Source: CAWALV01 sp963782965
Lineage (GTDB): Bacteria; Actinomycetota; Actinomycetes; Acidothermales; Acidothermaceae
Direction of reading: 5' to 3'
Assembly (NCBI GenBank): GCA_963782965.1
Contig: CAWALV010000006.1
Coordinates: 2,046,001 to 2,110,000 of the forward strand
Length of the DNA stretch: 64,000 bases
Part shown: piece after piece, positions 38,095-46,480 of the stretch
Position numbering within the stretch: the stretch's first letter is position 1
How the letters are laid out: every line of letters begins with the position of its first letter
Position numbers and translations under genes: made by a program
Notes under the pieces: model-generated
Told to the model about the DNA's origin: nothing
The model's input: the letters and a program-made list of their open reading frames with translations, nothing else
Databases searched by the model: none

Positions 38095-40412
38095 GCGAAA
38101 TCAAGAGAGGAGCGACCGGCGACGCCGAGAAGGGGCCCGACCAACCGAGCACGAGCAGGGACACGGAGGCAAGCGCCATGGCCAAACCAACCCAGACGCC
38201 GGAGGCACAGAACGCGACCGATGCGGCGCCGAGCGAGGGAACGCGGCCTATCGCCGTCCCGGAGGCTGAGCTCGACCGCCTGCTCGGCGGCGCGCACCAC
38301 GACCCGCACTCGATCCTCGGCGCGCACCTGCGCGACGGCGTCGTCACGTTCCGGACGCTCCGCCCGCACGCGCGCCAAGTGACCGTGCTGGCCGATCTGA
38401 TCCGCGTCCCGCTCGAAAGCGAACGTGGCGGCATCTGGGTCGGCGCATGGCGAAGCGACACGGTGCCCGACTACCGCATCGAGGTCGCCTACGACGACGG
38501 CGAGCCGCACGTCGTCGATGATGCCTATCGCTACCTGCCCACGCTCGGCGACCTCGACCTCCACCTGATCGGCGAGGGTCGCCACGAACAGCTGTGGGAG
38601 GTGCTCGGCGCGCACGAGCGCCGTTACGACAGTTCGCGCGGGGTGATCACCGGCACCTCGTTCGCGGTATGGGCACCGAATGCGCAAGGTGTGCGCGTTG
38701 CGGGTGACTTCAACCACTGGAACCCGCAGCCGCATCCGATGCGCAGTCTGGGCTCGAGCGGCGTGTGGGAAGTGTTCGTTCCCGACGTCGGTACCGGCAC
38801 GAAGTACAAGCTGCACGTGCTCGGCGCCGACGGCCAGTGGCGCGAGAAAGCCGACCCGATGGCGTTCGCGACCGAGGTGCCGCCGTCGCAGGCGTCGGTC
38901 GTCTTCGAGTCGCAATACGACTGGCAGGACGCCGAGTGGCTGGCGAAGCGCGCCCAGACGAAGGCGCTCGAGTCGCCGATGAGCGTGTACGAGGTGCACC
39001 TCGGCTCGTGGCGGCAGGGGCTGAGCTACCGCGAACTCGCGGAGCAACTCGTCGCCTACGTCAAAGACATGGGGTTCACGCACGTCGAGTTCCTGCCGGT
39101 CGCCGAGCATCCCTTCGGCGGCTCGTGGGGCTACCAGATCACCTCGTATTTCGCGCCGACCTCGCGGTTCGGCTCCCCCGACGAGTTCCGCTACCTTGTC
39201 GACCGGCTGCACCAGGCCGAGATCGGCGTCATCATCGACTGGGTCCCGGCGCATTTCCCGAAAGACGCGTGGGCGCTCGCGAGGTTCGACGGCACCGCGT
39301 TGTACGAGCACGAAGACCCGCAACTGGGTGAGCACCCCGACTGGGGCACGCTGGTGTTCAACTTCGGCCGCCGCGAGGTGCGCAACTTCCTGGTGTCGAA
39401 CGCGGTCTTCTGGCTCGAGAAGATGCACATCGACGGGCTGCGCGTCGACGCCGTCGCCTCGATGCTCTACCTCGACTACTCGCGCAAGGAAGGCCAATGG
39501 CGACCGAACATCTACGGCGGCCGCGAAAACCTCGAAGCGGTGTCGTTCCTGCAGGAGATGAACGCCACGGTCTATCGGCGGGTGCCGGGGGTGACGACGA
39601 TCGCCGAGGAGTCCACGGCCTGGCCGGGCGTCTCGAAGCCGACCTATGTAGGTGGCCTCGGCTTCGGCTTCAAGTGGAACATGGGCTGGATGCACGACTC
39701 GTTGCAATACATCAGCCACCCGGCGATCTACCGGATGTACCACCACAACGAGATGACGTTCTCGATGATGTACGCCTATTCGGAGAACTTCATCCTGCCG
39801 ATATCCCACGACGAGGTCGTGCACGGCAAGGGCTCGTTGCTGCACAAGATGCCTGGCGACCGCTGGCAGCAGATGGCCAACCTGCGTGCATACCTCGCCT
39901 ACATGTGGGCGCATCCGGGCAAGCAGCTGTTGTTCATGGGGAGCGAGCTGGCGCAGGACAACGAGTGGTCGGAAGACAGCTCACTGGACTGGTGGTTGCT
40001 CGAATACGCCGAGCACAGCAGCGTGCAGCGCCTCGTGCGCGACTTGAACACCACCTACCGCGCCACGTCGGCCCTGTGGGCCAACGACACCGATCCGGCG
40101 GCCTTCCGGTGGATCGACGCCAATGATGCGAGTAACAACACGTTCTCGCTCCTGCGAAAGGCACCCGACGGCTCGTACCTCGCGTGCGTGTCGAACTTCT
40201 CGGGCGTGCCGCACGAGGACTACCGCCTCGGATTGCCCGAAGCCGGCCGCTGGGACGAGTTGCTCAACACGGACGCCGAAATCTACAACGGCAGCGGTGT
40301 CGGCAATCTCGGCGCGGTCGAGGCGACCGACGAGCCGTGGCACGGCCTGCCGTCGTCCGCCATGTTGCGGGTGCCGCCGCTCGCAACCATCTGGCTGCGC
40401 CACGGCGCGTGA
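38091..40412 (+). CDS. glgB: 1,4-alpha-glucan branching enzyme
   Basis: GlgB (773 aa, GH13_9) makes alpha-1,6 branches in the glucan made by GlgE. After a 50-residue low-complexity N-terminal extension come two CBM48-like domains (GAHHDPHSILGAH, then VAGDFNHWNP) and the barrel with Asp453 (LRVDAVASML), Glu506 (IAEESTAWP) and Asp574 (ISHDEVVHGKGSL). It starts as ATGA overlapping mak. A second ATG at codon 30 (MAKPTQTPE) could also be used. A strong hairpin follows. Confidence 0.97.
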   Translation: MSEIKRGATGDAEKGPDQPSTSRDTEASAMAKPTQTPEAQNATDAAPSEGTRPIAVPEAELDRLLGGAHHDPHSILGAHLRDGVVTFRTLRPHARQVTVLADLIRVPLESERGGIWVGAWRSDTVPDYRIEVAYDDGEPHVVDDAYRYLPTLGDLDLHLIGEGRHEQLWEVLGAHERRYDSSRGVITGTSFAVWAPNAQGVRVAGDFNHWNPQPHPMRSLGSSGVWEVFVPDVGTGTKYKLHVLGADGQWREKADPMAFATEVPPSQASVVFESQYDWQDAEWLAKRAQTKALESPMSVYEVHLGSWRQGLSYRELAEQLVAYVKDMGFTHVEFLPVAEHPFGGSWGYQITSYFAPTSRFGSPDEFRYLVDRLHQAEIGVIIDWVPAHFPKDAWALARFDGTALYEHEDPQLGEHPDWGTLVFNFGRREVRNFLVSNAVFWLEKMHIDGLRVDAVASMLYLDYSRKEGQWRPNIYGGRENLEAVSFLQEMNATVYRRVPGVTTIAEESTAWPGVSKPTYVGGLGFGFKWNMGWMHDSLQYISHPAIYRMYHHNEMTFSMMYAYSENFILPISHDEVVHGKGSLLHKMPGDRWQQMANLRAYLAYMWAHPGKQLLFMGSELAQDNEWSEDSSLDWWLLEYAEHSSVQRLVRDLNTTYRATSALWANDTDPAAFRWIDANDASNNTFSLLRKAPDGSYLACVSNFSGVPHEDYRLGLPEAGRWDELLNTDAEIYNGSGVGNLGAVEATDEPWHGLPSSAMLRVPPLATIWLRHGA

Positions 40413-40437
40413 CCTAGCCCGCACGCAGAACCCCGGT

Positions 40438-40479
40438 TGCCGAAGACTTTGTGCAGTTATTTGCACAGAGTCTTCGGCA
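40438..40479. terminator. 18-bp hairpin between glgB and cnoX
   Basis: TGCCGAAGACTTTGTGCA (40438-40455), 6-nt loop, then TGCACAGAGTCTTCGGCA (40462-40479). The arms pair fully apart from one T-G wobble. It lies between convergent stops at 40412 and 40501, so it probably ends transcription from both sides. No T-run. Confidence 0.7.
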
Positions 40480-40500
40480 TCCTGGTGGTGCTGGCGGTGA

Positions 40501-41469
40501 TCAGAACAGCGCGCGGCTGAGTGCGGCGCGGGCCGCCGGTAGCGCCGGATCGTCGGGGCCGGCCGCCTCGAACAAACCCAGCAGGTGCCGCCTCGCCTTG
40601 TCGCGATCCGCACCGCTCGTGCGCACGACCACACCGACGAGCCGGTCGAACGCCTCTGCCACCCGACCCTCGAGCATCTCCACATCGGCGGCGGCCAGCT
40701 GAGCGTCGACGTCGTCGGGACTGGCGGCCGCCGTCGCACGGACCTGCGCGGCGTCGAGGTGCTCCGCGCGCTTGAACAGCCGGACGCCGGCAAGCGCACC
40801 CGTAGCCACCGGCTCGCCCGGTTGCTGCGCCAGGATCGCCTCATACGCGGCCTCGGCTGCGTCGTAGTCGCCGCGTTCGAACGCCGCAGCTGCCTCGGCG
40901 AAAGCCGGGTCTTCCGGTGGGCCGGCCGCCGCGTCGCCGTCAGGCCCTGCCCCGCGCTGCGCACCGGTGGCCGCGATCAGTTCGTCGAGCCAGCGCCGCA
41001 CCTCCGGCTCGGGGACCGCGCCGGTGAACTCGCCGACCACCGCTCCTTGCCAGACCGCCTTCACCGCCGGGATGCCTTGCACGCCCGCGGCGGCAGCAAG
41101 CTGCGGGTTGGTGTCACAGTCGATCTTGGCCAGCACCCAGGCACCGGCGTCGGCCTGCGCGAGCCGCTCGAGGATCGGGCTGAGCTGGCGGCACGGGCCG
41201 CACCAGGCGGCCCAGAAGTCGAGCACGACCGGCACCGTCATCGATCGTTCGACGACCTCGCGCTGGAACGTGGCCTCGGTGACGTCGAGCACGGCCACGG
41301 CCGAGCCGGCAACCGAGCCCGCTGCCGAAGCCCCGGGCGCGCCGGGTTCGGAGGCGACCCCGCCGTTCGCCCCGGGGCCCGGAGGGGCGGCCTGGCGGGC
41401 GGCGAGGGCATCGAGGGGAACGGCACCGGCGAAGCGTGGAGAGTAGTTCACGGCTCCATCATCTGACAC
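40501..41469 (-). CDS. CnoX/YbbN-like thioredoxin with TPR tail
   Basis: 322 residues from the GTG at 41469. A disordered Gly/Ala/Pro stretch (about 12-58) precedes a thioredoxin domain with an active CGPC at 90-93 (FWAAWCGPCRQ) and a C-terminal helical region of tetratricopeptide type (AFERGDYDAAEAAYEAIL). This is the layout of co-chaperonin-like CnoX/YbbN, which protects and holds clients for chaperones; actinobacterial members keep the active cysteines. An ATG at 41481 is an alternative start. The first codons overlap the acyltransferase stop, implying one mRNA. Confidence 0.82.
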   Translation of the reverse strand: MSDDGAVNYSPRFAGAVPLDALAARQAAPPGPGANGGVASEPGAPGASAAGSVAGSAVAVLDVTEATFQREVVERSMTVPVVLDFWAAWCGPCRQLSPILERLAQADAGAWVLAKIDCDTNPQLAAAAGVQGIPAVKAVWQGAVVGEFTGAVPEPEVRRWLDELIAATGAQRGAGPDGDAAAGPPEDPAFAEAAAAFERGDYDAAEAAYEAILAQQPGEPVATGALAGVRLFKRAEHLDAAQVRATAAASPDDVDAQLAAADVEMLEGRVAEAFDRLVGVVVRTSGADRDKARRHLLGLFEAAGPDDPALPAARAALSRALF

Positions 41470-42853
41470 GTTCGCCGCCATTGGCGAACCGGCCGGACCA
41501 CTGCACGGCCAGCAGCCCTGCTGCCAGCAGCAAGAGCGAGAGCACGGCGAGCCGCCCGCCCGGGCTGAATCCGTCGACCGCCAGCCGGCCGATGCCGAAC
41601 GCCGCGGCAACGATCCCTGCGATCAGCAGAGCGAGCCGCGCACCGCACACGGCGGCCCACCGCTGCTCGGCCGCCTCCGCACCGCCGGCGAAGCGACGCC
41701 ACACGCGCCCGAGCAGAGCGACCAGGCCGAGCAGCCCGACGAGGACGACGGCGAGCAGCCCCACCCAGCCGGCGCGTTGCGCCCACCACCGGCCCGAGCC
41801 GATGTCCGGCTGGGTGAACAGGTGCGTCGGGTAGACGGCGACGGCCACGGCGACCAGCGGGACCATGTGCCACAGGTAGACCGGCATGGTCAGTGACCCG
41901 GCTCTAATAAGTGAGCGTCGAGCGGTCGGGTGGCGGTCGAGCAGCCGATTCGTGACCCCAGCACAGGTAACAGCCAGCGCGACCTGCGCAAGACCGAAGG
42001 CGAGCAGCGCGTTCGACGGCGGTGAGGCGTTTTGGATGCGCGCTCCCGGCACCCCCACCATGCTCACCGGGTACGGCCCCCACCAGATGAGCGCGACCAG
42101 CGCGAAGACCGCGCAACCAAGCAGAATCGGTGGACGCCGGCGGGTGGCCGCGCCACCGAAACTCCCGTCGTGCCAGGCGAATCCGAGCTGATGGAAGACG
42201 CCCCAGACGAGCAGGTAGTTCGTCCAGCCGACGAGATGCCAGTGCCCCTCGATGACCCCGACGTCGATAGCGGCAGCCGCCACGCACATGACCACCGGCA
42301 CGAGAAGCCCGGCACGCCGGTGCGCGGCATAGAGCGCCGGGGTGAGCAACAGCACCAGCATGTACGCGGCGAGGAACCAGAGATGGAGCCCGAGCGCCCA
42401 CCCCACCTGATCGAGTTCCGGACGGTTCACGCCGGCCAGCTGGCAACCCCACATCGCCGCCGCGATCAACGCGGCGTACGCCGCCGTCGGAAACAGCAAC
42501 CCGAGCACGCGGCGGCGCACCCAGCTCGCCCACTGCTCGCCGTCCGCCTGATGCTTGCTCCACGAGGCGGCGTTGGCGTAGCCGCCGACGAGGAAGAACA
42601 GCGGGACGGTCTGCAGCAGCAACGTGAGCCAGGAGGTCCACGGGACGACGCCGAGCACGTCGACGCCCTCGAAGCGGCCGGGCCGGTAGACGACGGCGGT
42701 GGCGATCCAGTGACCGATCACGACGAAAACGATGGCGAGCGTGCGCACGCTGTCGACGTAGCTGTTGCGCTCGGGGTTGCCGGCGGTCAGCTCGCCCGCG
42801 TGCGTCCGCTCGAACGCGCCGTCCAGCGGCTGGCCTCCGGTGGCCCTGGTCAT
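41459..42853 (-). CDS. Acyltransferase 3 family membrane protein
   Basis: 464 residues with ten or more hydrophobic helices. The family N-terminal signature is present: YVDSVRTLAIVFVVIGHW, with the conserved His before the second helix, and VPLFFLVGGYANA. Such proteins O-acylate sugars, peptidoglycan or antibiotics at the membrane; the acceptor is unknown. The ATG at 42853 is 7 nt after a TACGCT box, while the 27 further open codons are unsupported. The end overlaps the cnoX-like gene by about 10 nt. Confidence 0.85.
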   Translation of the reverse strand: MTRATGGQPLDGAFERTHAGELTAGNPERNSYVDSVRTLAIVFVVIGHWIATAVVYRPGRFEGVDVLGVVPWTSWLTLLLQTVPLFFLVGGYANAASWSKHQADGEQWASWVRRRVLGLLFPTAAYAALIAAAMWGCQLAGVNRPELDQVGWALGLHLWFLAAYMLVLLLTPALYAAHRRAGLLVPVVMCVAAAAIDVGVIEGHWHLVGWTNYLLVWGVFHQLGFAWHDGSFGGAATRRRPPILLGCAVFALVALIWWGPYPVSMVGVPGARIQNASPPSNALLAFGLAQVALAVTCAGVTNRLLDRHPTARRSLIRAGSLTMPVYLWHMVPLVAVAVAVYPTHLFTQPDIGSGRWWAQRAGWVGLLAVVLVGLLGLVALLGRVWRRFAGGAEAAEQRWAAVCGARLALLIAGIVAAAFGIGRLAVDGFSPGGRLAVLSLLLLAAGLLAVQWSGRFANGGERVR

Positions 42854-42860
42854 GGCGGCC

Positions 42861-42866
42861 AGCGTA
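42861..42866 (-). promoter_or_regulatory. -10 box of the acyltransferase operon, leaderless
   Basis: TACGCT on the minus strand, 7 nt before the ATG at 42853. Confidence 0.45.
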
Positions 42867-42872
42867 GGAGAG

Positions 42873-44540
42873 TCAGACGCGCGGCGGCTCGGTGTACGCA
42901 CCCCATTCGCCGACGAGCAGCTGACACATCTCACCGAGAGTGACTTCGGCGCGGGCGGCGTCGAGCAGGACGGGGATCATATTGGTGTCGCTTCGCGCGG
43001 CAGCCCGGACGGCGTCGAGCGCCGCGTCGACGGCAGCCTGGTCGCGACCCGCCTTGCGCTTTTGGAGAGCCGTGCGCTGGTCGCGCTCGATCTCGTGCGA
43101 GACGCGCATGATTTCCAGCGGCGGTTCGGCCGCATCGGTGTAGGCGTTGACCCCGACGATGCGCCGCTCACCGGACTCGACCGCTTCGTTCTCGCGGAAG
43201 GCGGCGTCGCCGATGCGGGAGGTGAACCAGCCGTCGTCGATGCCGCGCAGGATGCCGGCGGTCATGGTGCCGTCGCCGCCGAGTGCGCGGATGCGCTCGA
43301 AGAGCTGCTCGGCTTCGGCTTCGATCGTGTCGGTGAGCGACTCGACGAACCACGAACCGCCGAGCGGGTCGACGACATCGGCCACCCCGGTCTCCTCCAA
43401 GATGACCTGCTGGGTGCGCAGCGCGATCGCCGCGGCACGCTCGCTGGGCAGCGCGAGTACCTCGTCGAGTGCGTTGGTGTGCAGCGAGTTCGTGCCGCCG
43501 AGGACGGCGGCCAGCGCTTCGACCGCAGTTCGCACGATGTTGTTGTCGGGTTGCTGGGCGGTGAGCGAGACGCCGGCGGTCTGGGTGTGGAAGCGCAGCC
43601 ACTGCGCGCGTTCGCTCCTGGCGCCGTACACGTCACGCATCCAGCGGGCCCAGATGCGCCGAGCGGCCCGGAACTTTGCGATCTCCTCGAAGAAGTCGAT
43701 GTGCGCGTCGAAGAAGAACGAGAGCTGCGGTGCGAATACCTCGATATCGAGGTTTCTCGAGAGGCCCAGCTCGACATAGCCGAACCCGTCGGCGAGAGTG
43801 AACGCGAGTTCTTGCGCAGCCGTGGAGCCGGCTTCGCGGATGTGGTAGCCAGAGACCGAGAGCGGCTTGTACGCGGGCATCTCGGCCGCACAGAACTCCA
43901 TCAGGTCGCCGATGAGGCGCAGGTGCGGCTGCGGCGGGAAGAGCCACTCCTTCTGGGCGATGTACTCCTTGAAGATGTCCGTCTGGAGCGTGCCGTTGAG
44001 GTCGCCCTGCTTGGCGCCCTGCCGCTCGGCGGCAGCGACGTACATGCAGAAGAGCGGGACGGCCGGCCCGCTGATCGTCATCGATGTCGTGACGTCGGCG
44101 AGGGGGATGCCGTCGAACAGCAGCTCCATGTCGGCGGTCGAGTCGATGGCCACGCCGCAGTGGCCGACCTCGCCGAGCGAGCGGGGTTCGTCGGAGTCGC
44201 GGCCCATCAGGGTGGGCATGTCGAACGCCACCGACAGCCCCCCGCCCCCGGCGCCGAGAAGCATGCGGTACCGCTCGTTCGTCTGTCGGGCATTGCCGAA
44301 GCCGGCGAACTGCCGCATGGTCCACGGCCGGCCTCGGTAGCCGGTGTCGTAGAGGCCGCGGGTAAAGGGAAACTCACCGGGCCAGCCGATGCGCTCGAAG
44401 CGCGGATCGTCACTACCCGCGGGTGGCCCGTACACCGGCTCGAGCGGGACGCCGGACAGGGTGCTGCGGCTCGGCGCGTCGGCGGCGTCGTACCTCGCCT
44501 GCCAGCGCGCGCGGCCCGCTTCGATGTCTCGAGCGTCCAC
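42873..44540 (-). CDS. icmA: Acyl-CoA mutase large subunit, isobutyryl-CoA mutase type
   Basis: 555 residues, the substrate-binding barrel of a B12-dependent acyl-CoA mutase without the cobalamin-binding domain, which must come from a separate small subunit not in this window. Blocks: RQFAGFGNARQTNERYR, GGGGLSVAFDMPTLMGRDSD and TSMTISGPAVPLF. Residues that separate isobutyryl- from methylmalonyl-CoA mutases read as the isobutyryl type: Phe in RQFAGF and Gln in IAQKEWLF, where methylmalonyl mutases carry Tyr and Arg (recalled from published comparisons). The GTG at 44540 has GGAGGT upstream. It would interconvert isobutyryl-CoA and n-butyryl-CoA. Confidence 0.85.
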   Translation of the reverse strand: MDARDIEAGRARWQARYDAADAPSRSTLSGVPLEPVYGPPAGSDDPRFERIGWPGEFPFTRGLYDTGYRGRPWTMRQFAGFGNARQTNERYRMLLGAGGGGLSVAFDMPTLMGRDSDEPRSLGEVGHCGVAIDSTADMELLFDGIPLADVTTSMTISGPAVPLFCMYVAAAERQGAKQGDLNGTLQTDIFKEYIAQKEWLFPPQPHLRLIGDLMEFCAAEMPAYKPLSVSGYHIREAGSTAAQELAFTLADGFGYVELGLSRNLDIEVFAPQLSFFFDAHIDFFEEIAKFRAARRIWARWMRDVYGARSERAQWLRFHTQTAGVSLTAQQPDNNIVRTAVEALAAVLGGTNSLHTNALDEVLALPSERAAAIALRTQQVILEETGVADVVDPLGGSWFVESLTDTIEAEAEQLFERIRALGGDGTMTAGILRGIDDGWFTSRIGDAAFRENEAVESGERRIVGVNAYTDAAEPPLEIMRVSHEIERDQRTALQKRKAGRDQAAVDAALDAVRAAARSDTNMIPVLLDAARAEVTLGEMCQLLVGEWGAYTEPPRV

Positions 44541-44722
44541 GCCACCTCCGTTGCTTTCTTCGATACTAGGACGTCCGACTATCGAACGCGCTGTTCCCCC
44601 ACGGCAGGCCGCCCGGACGCCGCGGTACCGACAGGTCCGGGTTACCTCAGGAGCGGCACATTGTGGCCGATCAGGGTGTGAACGCGGTTGCGGCGTGTGG
44701 CCGCGCCCAGAAAGGGTGGTCC

Positions 44723-45742
44723 ATGAGCGGGGCGAGAAGTACCGTCCCCGATCCGGGCCGGGAGCTGTTGACCGCTGCGGCGGCGAGGTCAGCCGCCCGG
44801 CAGCCCGTTCCCGTGCGCGGCGCCCGAGCGAGTGCTGCGGGCGTCCTGGCTCTGCTGTATTGCGGAGGCGGCGCCGCATTGCTGCTCCTCGCCCACAGCC
44901 CCATCGACGCACGTGCACCGGTCGGAATGCTGCAGGTCATCGGCAGTCTGGATTTCGCGATAGGCATCGCACTGGTGATCGGCCGCCTCCACGCGGGGCC
45001 CCGTGCCATAGCGGCGGGCCTGGCCGTGCGAATCATCACGATCGACGTGCTGGCGGCGTCCGCCATGGACTTTGCCGGCCTCGCGCTGACCGGCTTCAGC
45101 GTGGTGGCTCTGGCGTTGTTCGTCGGCTGCTTCTTCGACAAGCTCGCGGCTCGCTCTTTCATGGCCATCCTGATCGCCGGGTTCCTGGCCGCAAGTCTCG
45201 TGACCGGCGTACCCGGAGCATTGATGGCCTGGCTCAGCGCCAGCGCCGTCGCGGTCGGTGCCGGCGAGGTGCCGGCTCGCTTGATCGCGCGACTGCGGCG
45301 CCAGGCCTCCGTGGACGAGCTGACCGGGCTGGCGAACCGGGCCTGGTTCTACGATGCAGCCGGGCGCGCGATCGCGTTCGCCGCACGCTATCGTGCCCCG
45401 CTCACCCTCGTGCTGCTCGATCTCGACGACTTCAAGTTGGTCAACGACAGCCAGGGCCACCTCGCCGGCGACGCACTGCTCGCCGAGCTCGCCCGCGTCT
45501 GGCAGGGCCAGCTGCGCGACAGTGACCTGCTGGCCCGCCTCGGCGGTGACGAGTTCGCCCTGCTGCTGCCCGGGACGACGACGACCGAGACCGATGAACT
45601 TCTCGAACGGCTCCGCCGTGCTCACCAAGCACCCTGGTCGGCGGGCGTGGCCGGCTGGTCGGCGGGTTGCCAGCTCGACGATCTGCTCCGCCAAGCCGAC
45701 CGCCGCCTCTACCAGGTCAAGGGATCGCTCACCTTGGCGTAG
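44723..45742 (+). CDS. Membrane-bound diguanylate cyclase (GGDEF)
   Basis: 339 residues from the ATG at 44723 (AAAGGGTGG upstream); a GTG at 44663 with AGGAG is an alternative that adds 20 residues. Four to five hydrophobic helices (about 38-180) are followed by a GGDEF domain: DELTGLANR, then GGDEF at 274-278 with an RxxD inhibition site (RDSD) just before. The domain ends early after RRLYQVKGSLTLA, a little shorter than usual, but both catalytic and inhibitory motifs are intact. It converges on a LuxR-type response regulator 3 bp away. Confidence 0.88.
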   Translation: MSGARSTVPDPGRELLTAAAARSAARQPVPVRGARASAAGVLALLYCGGGAALLLLAHSPIDARAPVGMLQVIGSLDFAIGIALVIGRLHAGPRAIAAGLAVRIITIDVLAASAMDFAGLALTGFSVVALALFVGCFFDKLAARSFMAILIAGFLAASLVTGVPGALMAWLSASAVAVGAGEVPARLIARLRRQASVDELTGLANRAWFYDAAGRAIAFAARYRAPLTLVLLDLDDFKLVNDSQGHLAGDALLAELARVWQGQLRDSDLLARLGGDEFALLLPGTTTTETDELLERLRRAHQAPWSAGVAGWSAGCQLDDLLRQADRRLYQVKGSLTLA

Positions 45743-45745
45743 CGC

Positions 45746-46480
45746 TCACGCGTCCCGGTCGGCGGGTTTCGTCGAGGCGGGTGTCCGGCGCCAGCCGGCC
45801 TCGGTCGCCCGCGCAACCGCAGCCAGCTGCGATCGCACGTCGAGCTTGATCAGGATGCCGCGAACGTGAGTCCGCACGGTGGCTTCGGTCAGGTAAAGCA
45901 GGACCGCGATCTCGTCGGCCTTCCGCCCGTGCATGAGTTCCGCGAGCACGTCACGCTCACGCTCGGTGAGGACGTCGAACGGCGCCAGCCGCTGCTCCCG
46001 GGCTTCGCGCTCGCGGCGACCCGCACTCAGCAGATCGAACCGTCGCTGCGCCGGCAAGATGCGCTCACCCGCTGCCGCACTCCGAAGCCGATCGACGACC
46101 ACGTCCAACGGCTCGGTCTTTGCGATGACGCCGACGGCGCCGCGAGCGAGGCATTCGCCGAGCCGAGCTTCGTCGGTGGAACCCGTGAGCACGACGACGC
46201 GCGCACCGCCCGCTACGAGAGGCGGGATCAGCGCCCGCCCGTCTCCGGCCTGAGCGCCGAGGTCGAGGTCGAGCAGGACGACGTCGGACGGCGCCTCGAG
46301 ACATTCTTCGACGACTGCGCCCGGCCCGCACAACGCCGCGACGCGCACGTGAGCCCCCTCCGCATTCAGCGCCAGCCGGAAGCTCTCGACGAGGAGCGCG
46401 TGATCTTCCACCAGCACCACCCGCACCCCGGCGAGCTTCCGCTGTATAGGCAGCGACGTCAGATGCGTTGCGCTCGTCAT
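45746..46480 (-). CDS. Two-component response regulator, LuxR/NarL family
   Basis: 244 residues: receiver domain with phospho-acceptor Asp71 (DVVLLDLDLG) and acidic pair in VLVEDHA, then a C-terminal LuxR helix-turn-helix (LTERERDVLAELMHGRKADE onwards, about 170-235). It overlaps the histidine kinase gene by ATGA and is certainly its partner. Targets are unknown; the divergent TasA-like/signal peptidase genes next to the kinase are the nearest candidates. Confidence 0.93.
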   Translation of the reverse strand: MTSATHLTSLPIQRKLAGVRVVLVEDHALLVESFRLALNAEGAHVRVAALCGPGAVVEECLEAPSDVVLLDLDLGAQAGDGRALIPPLVAGGARVVVLTGSTDEARLGECLARGAVGVIAKTEPLDVVVDRLRSAAAGERILPAQRRFDLLSAGRREREAREQRLAPFDVLTERERDVLAELMHGRKADEIAVLLYLTEATVRTHVRGILIKLDVRSQLAAVARATEAGWRRTPASTKPADRDA

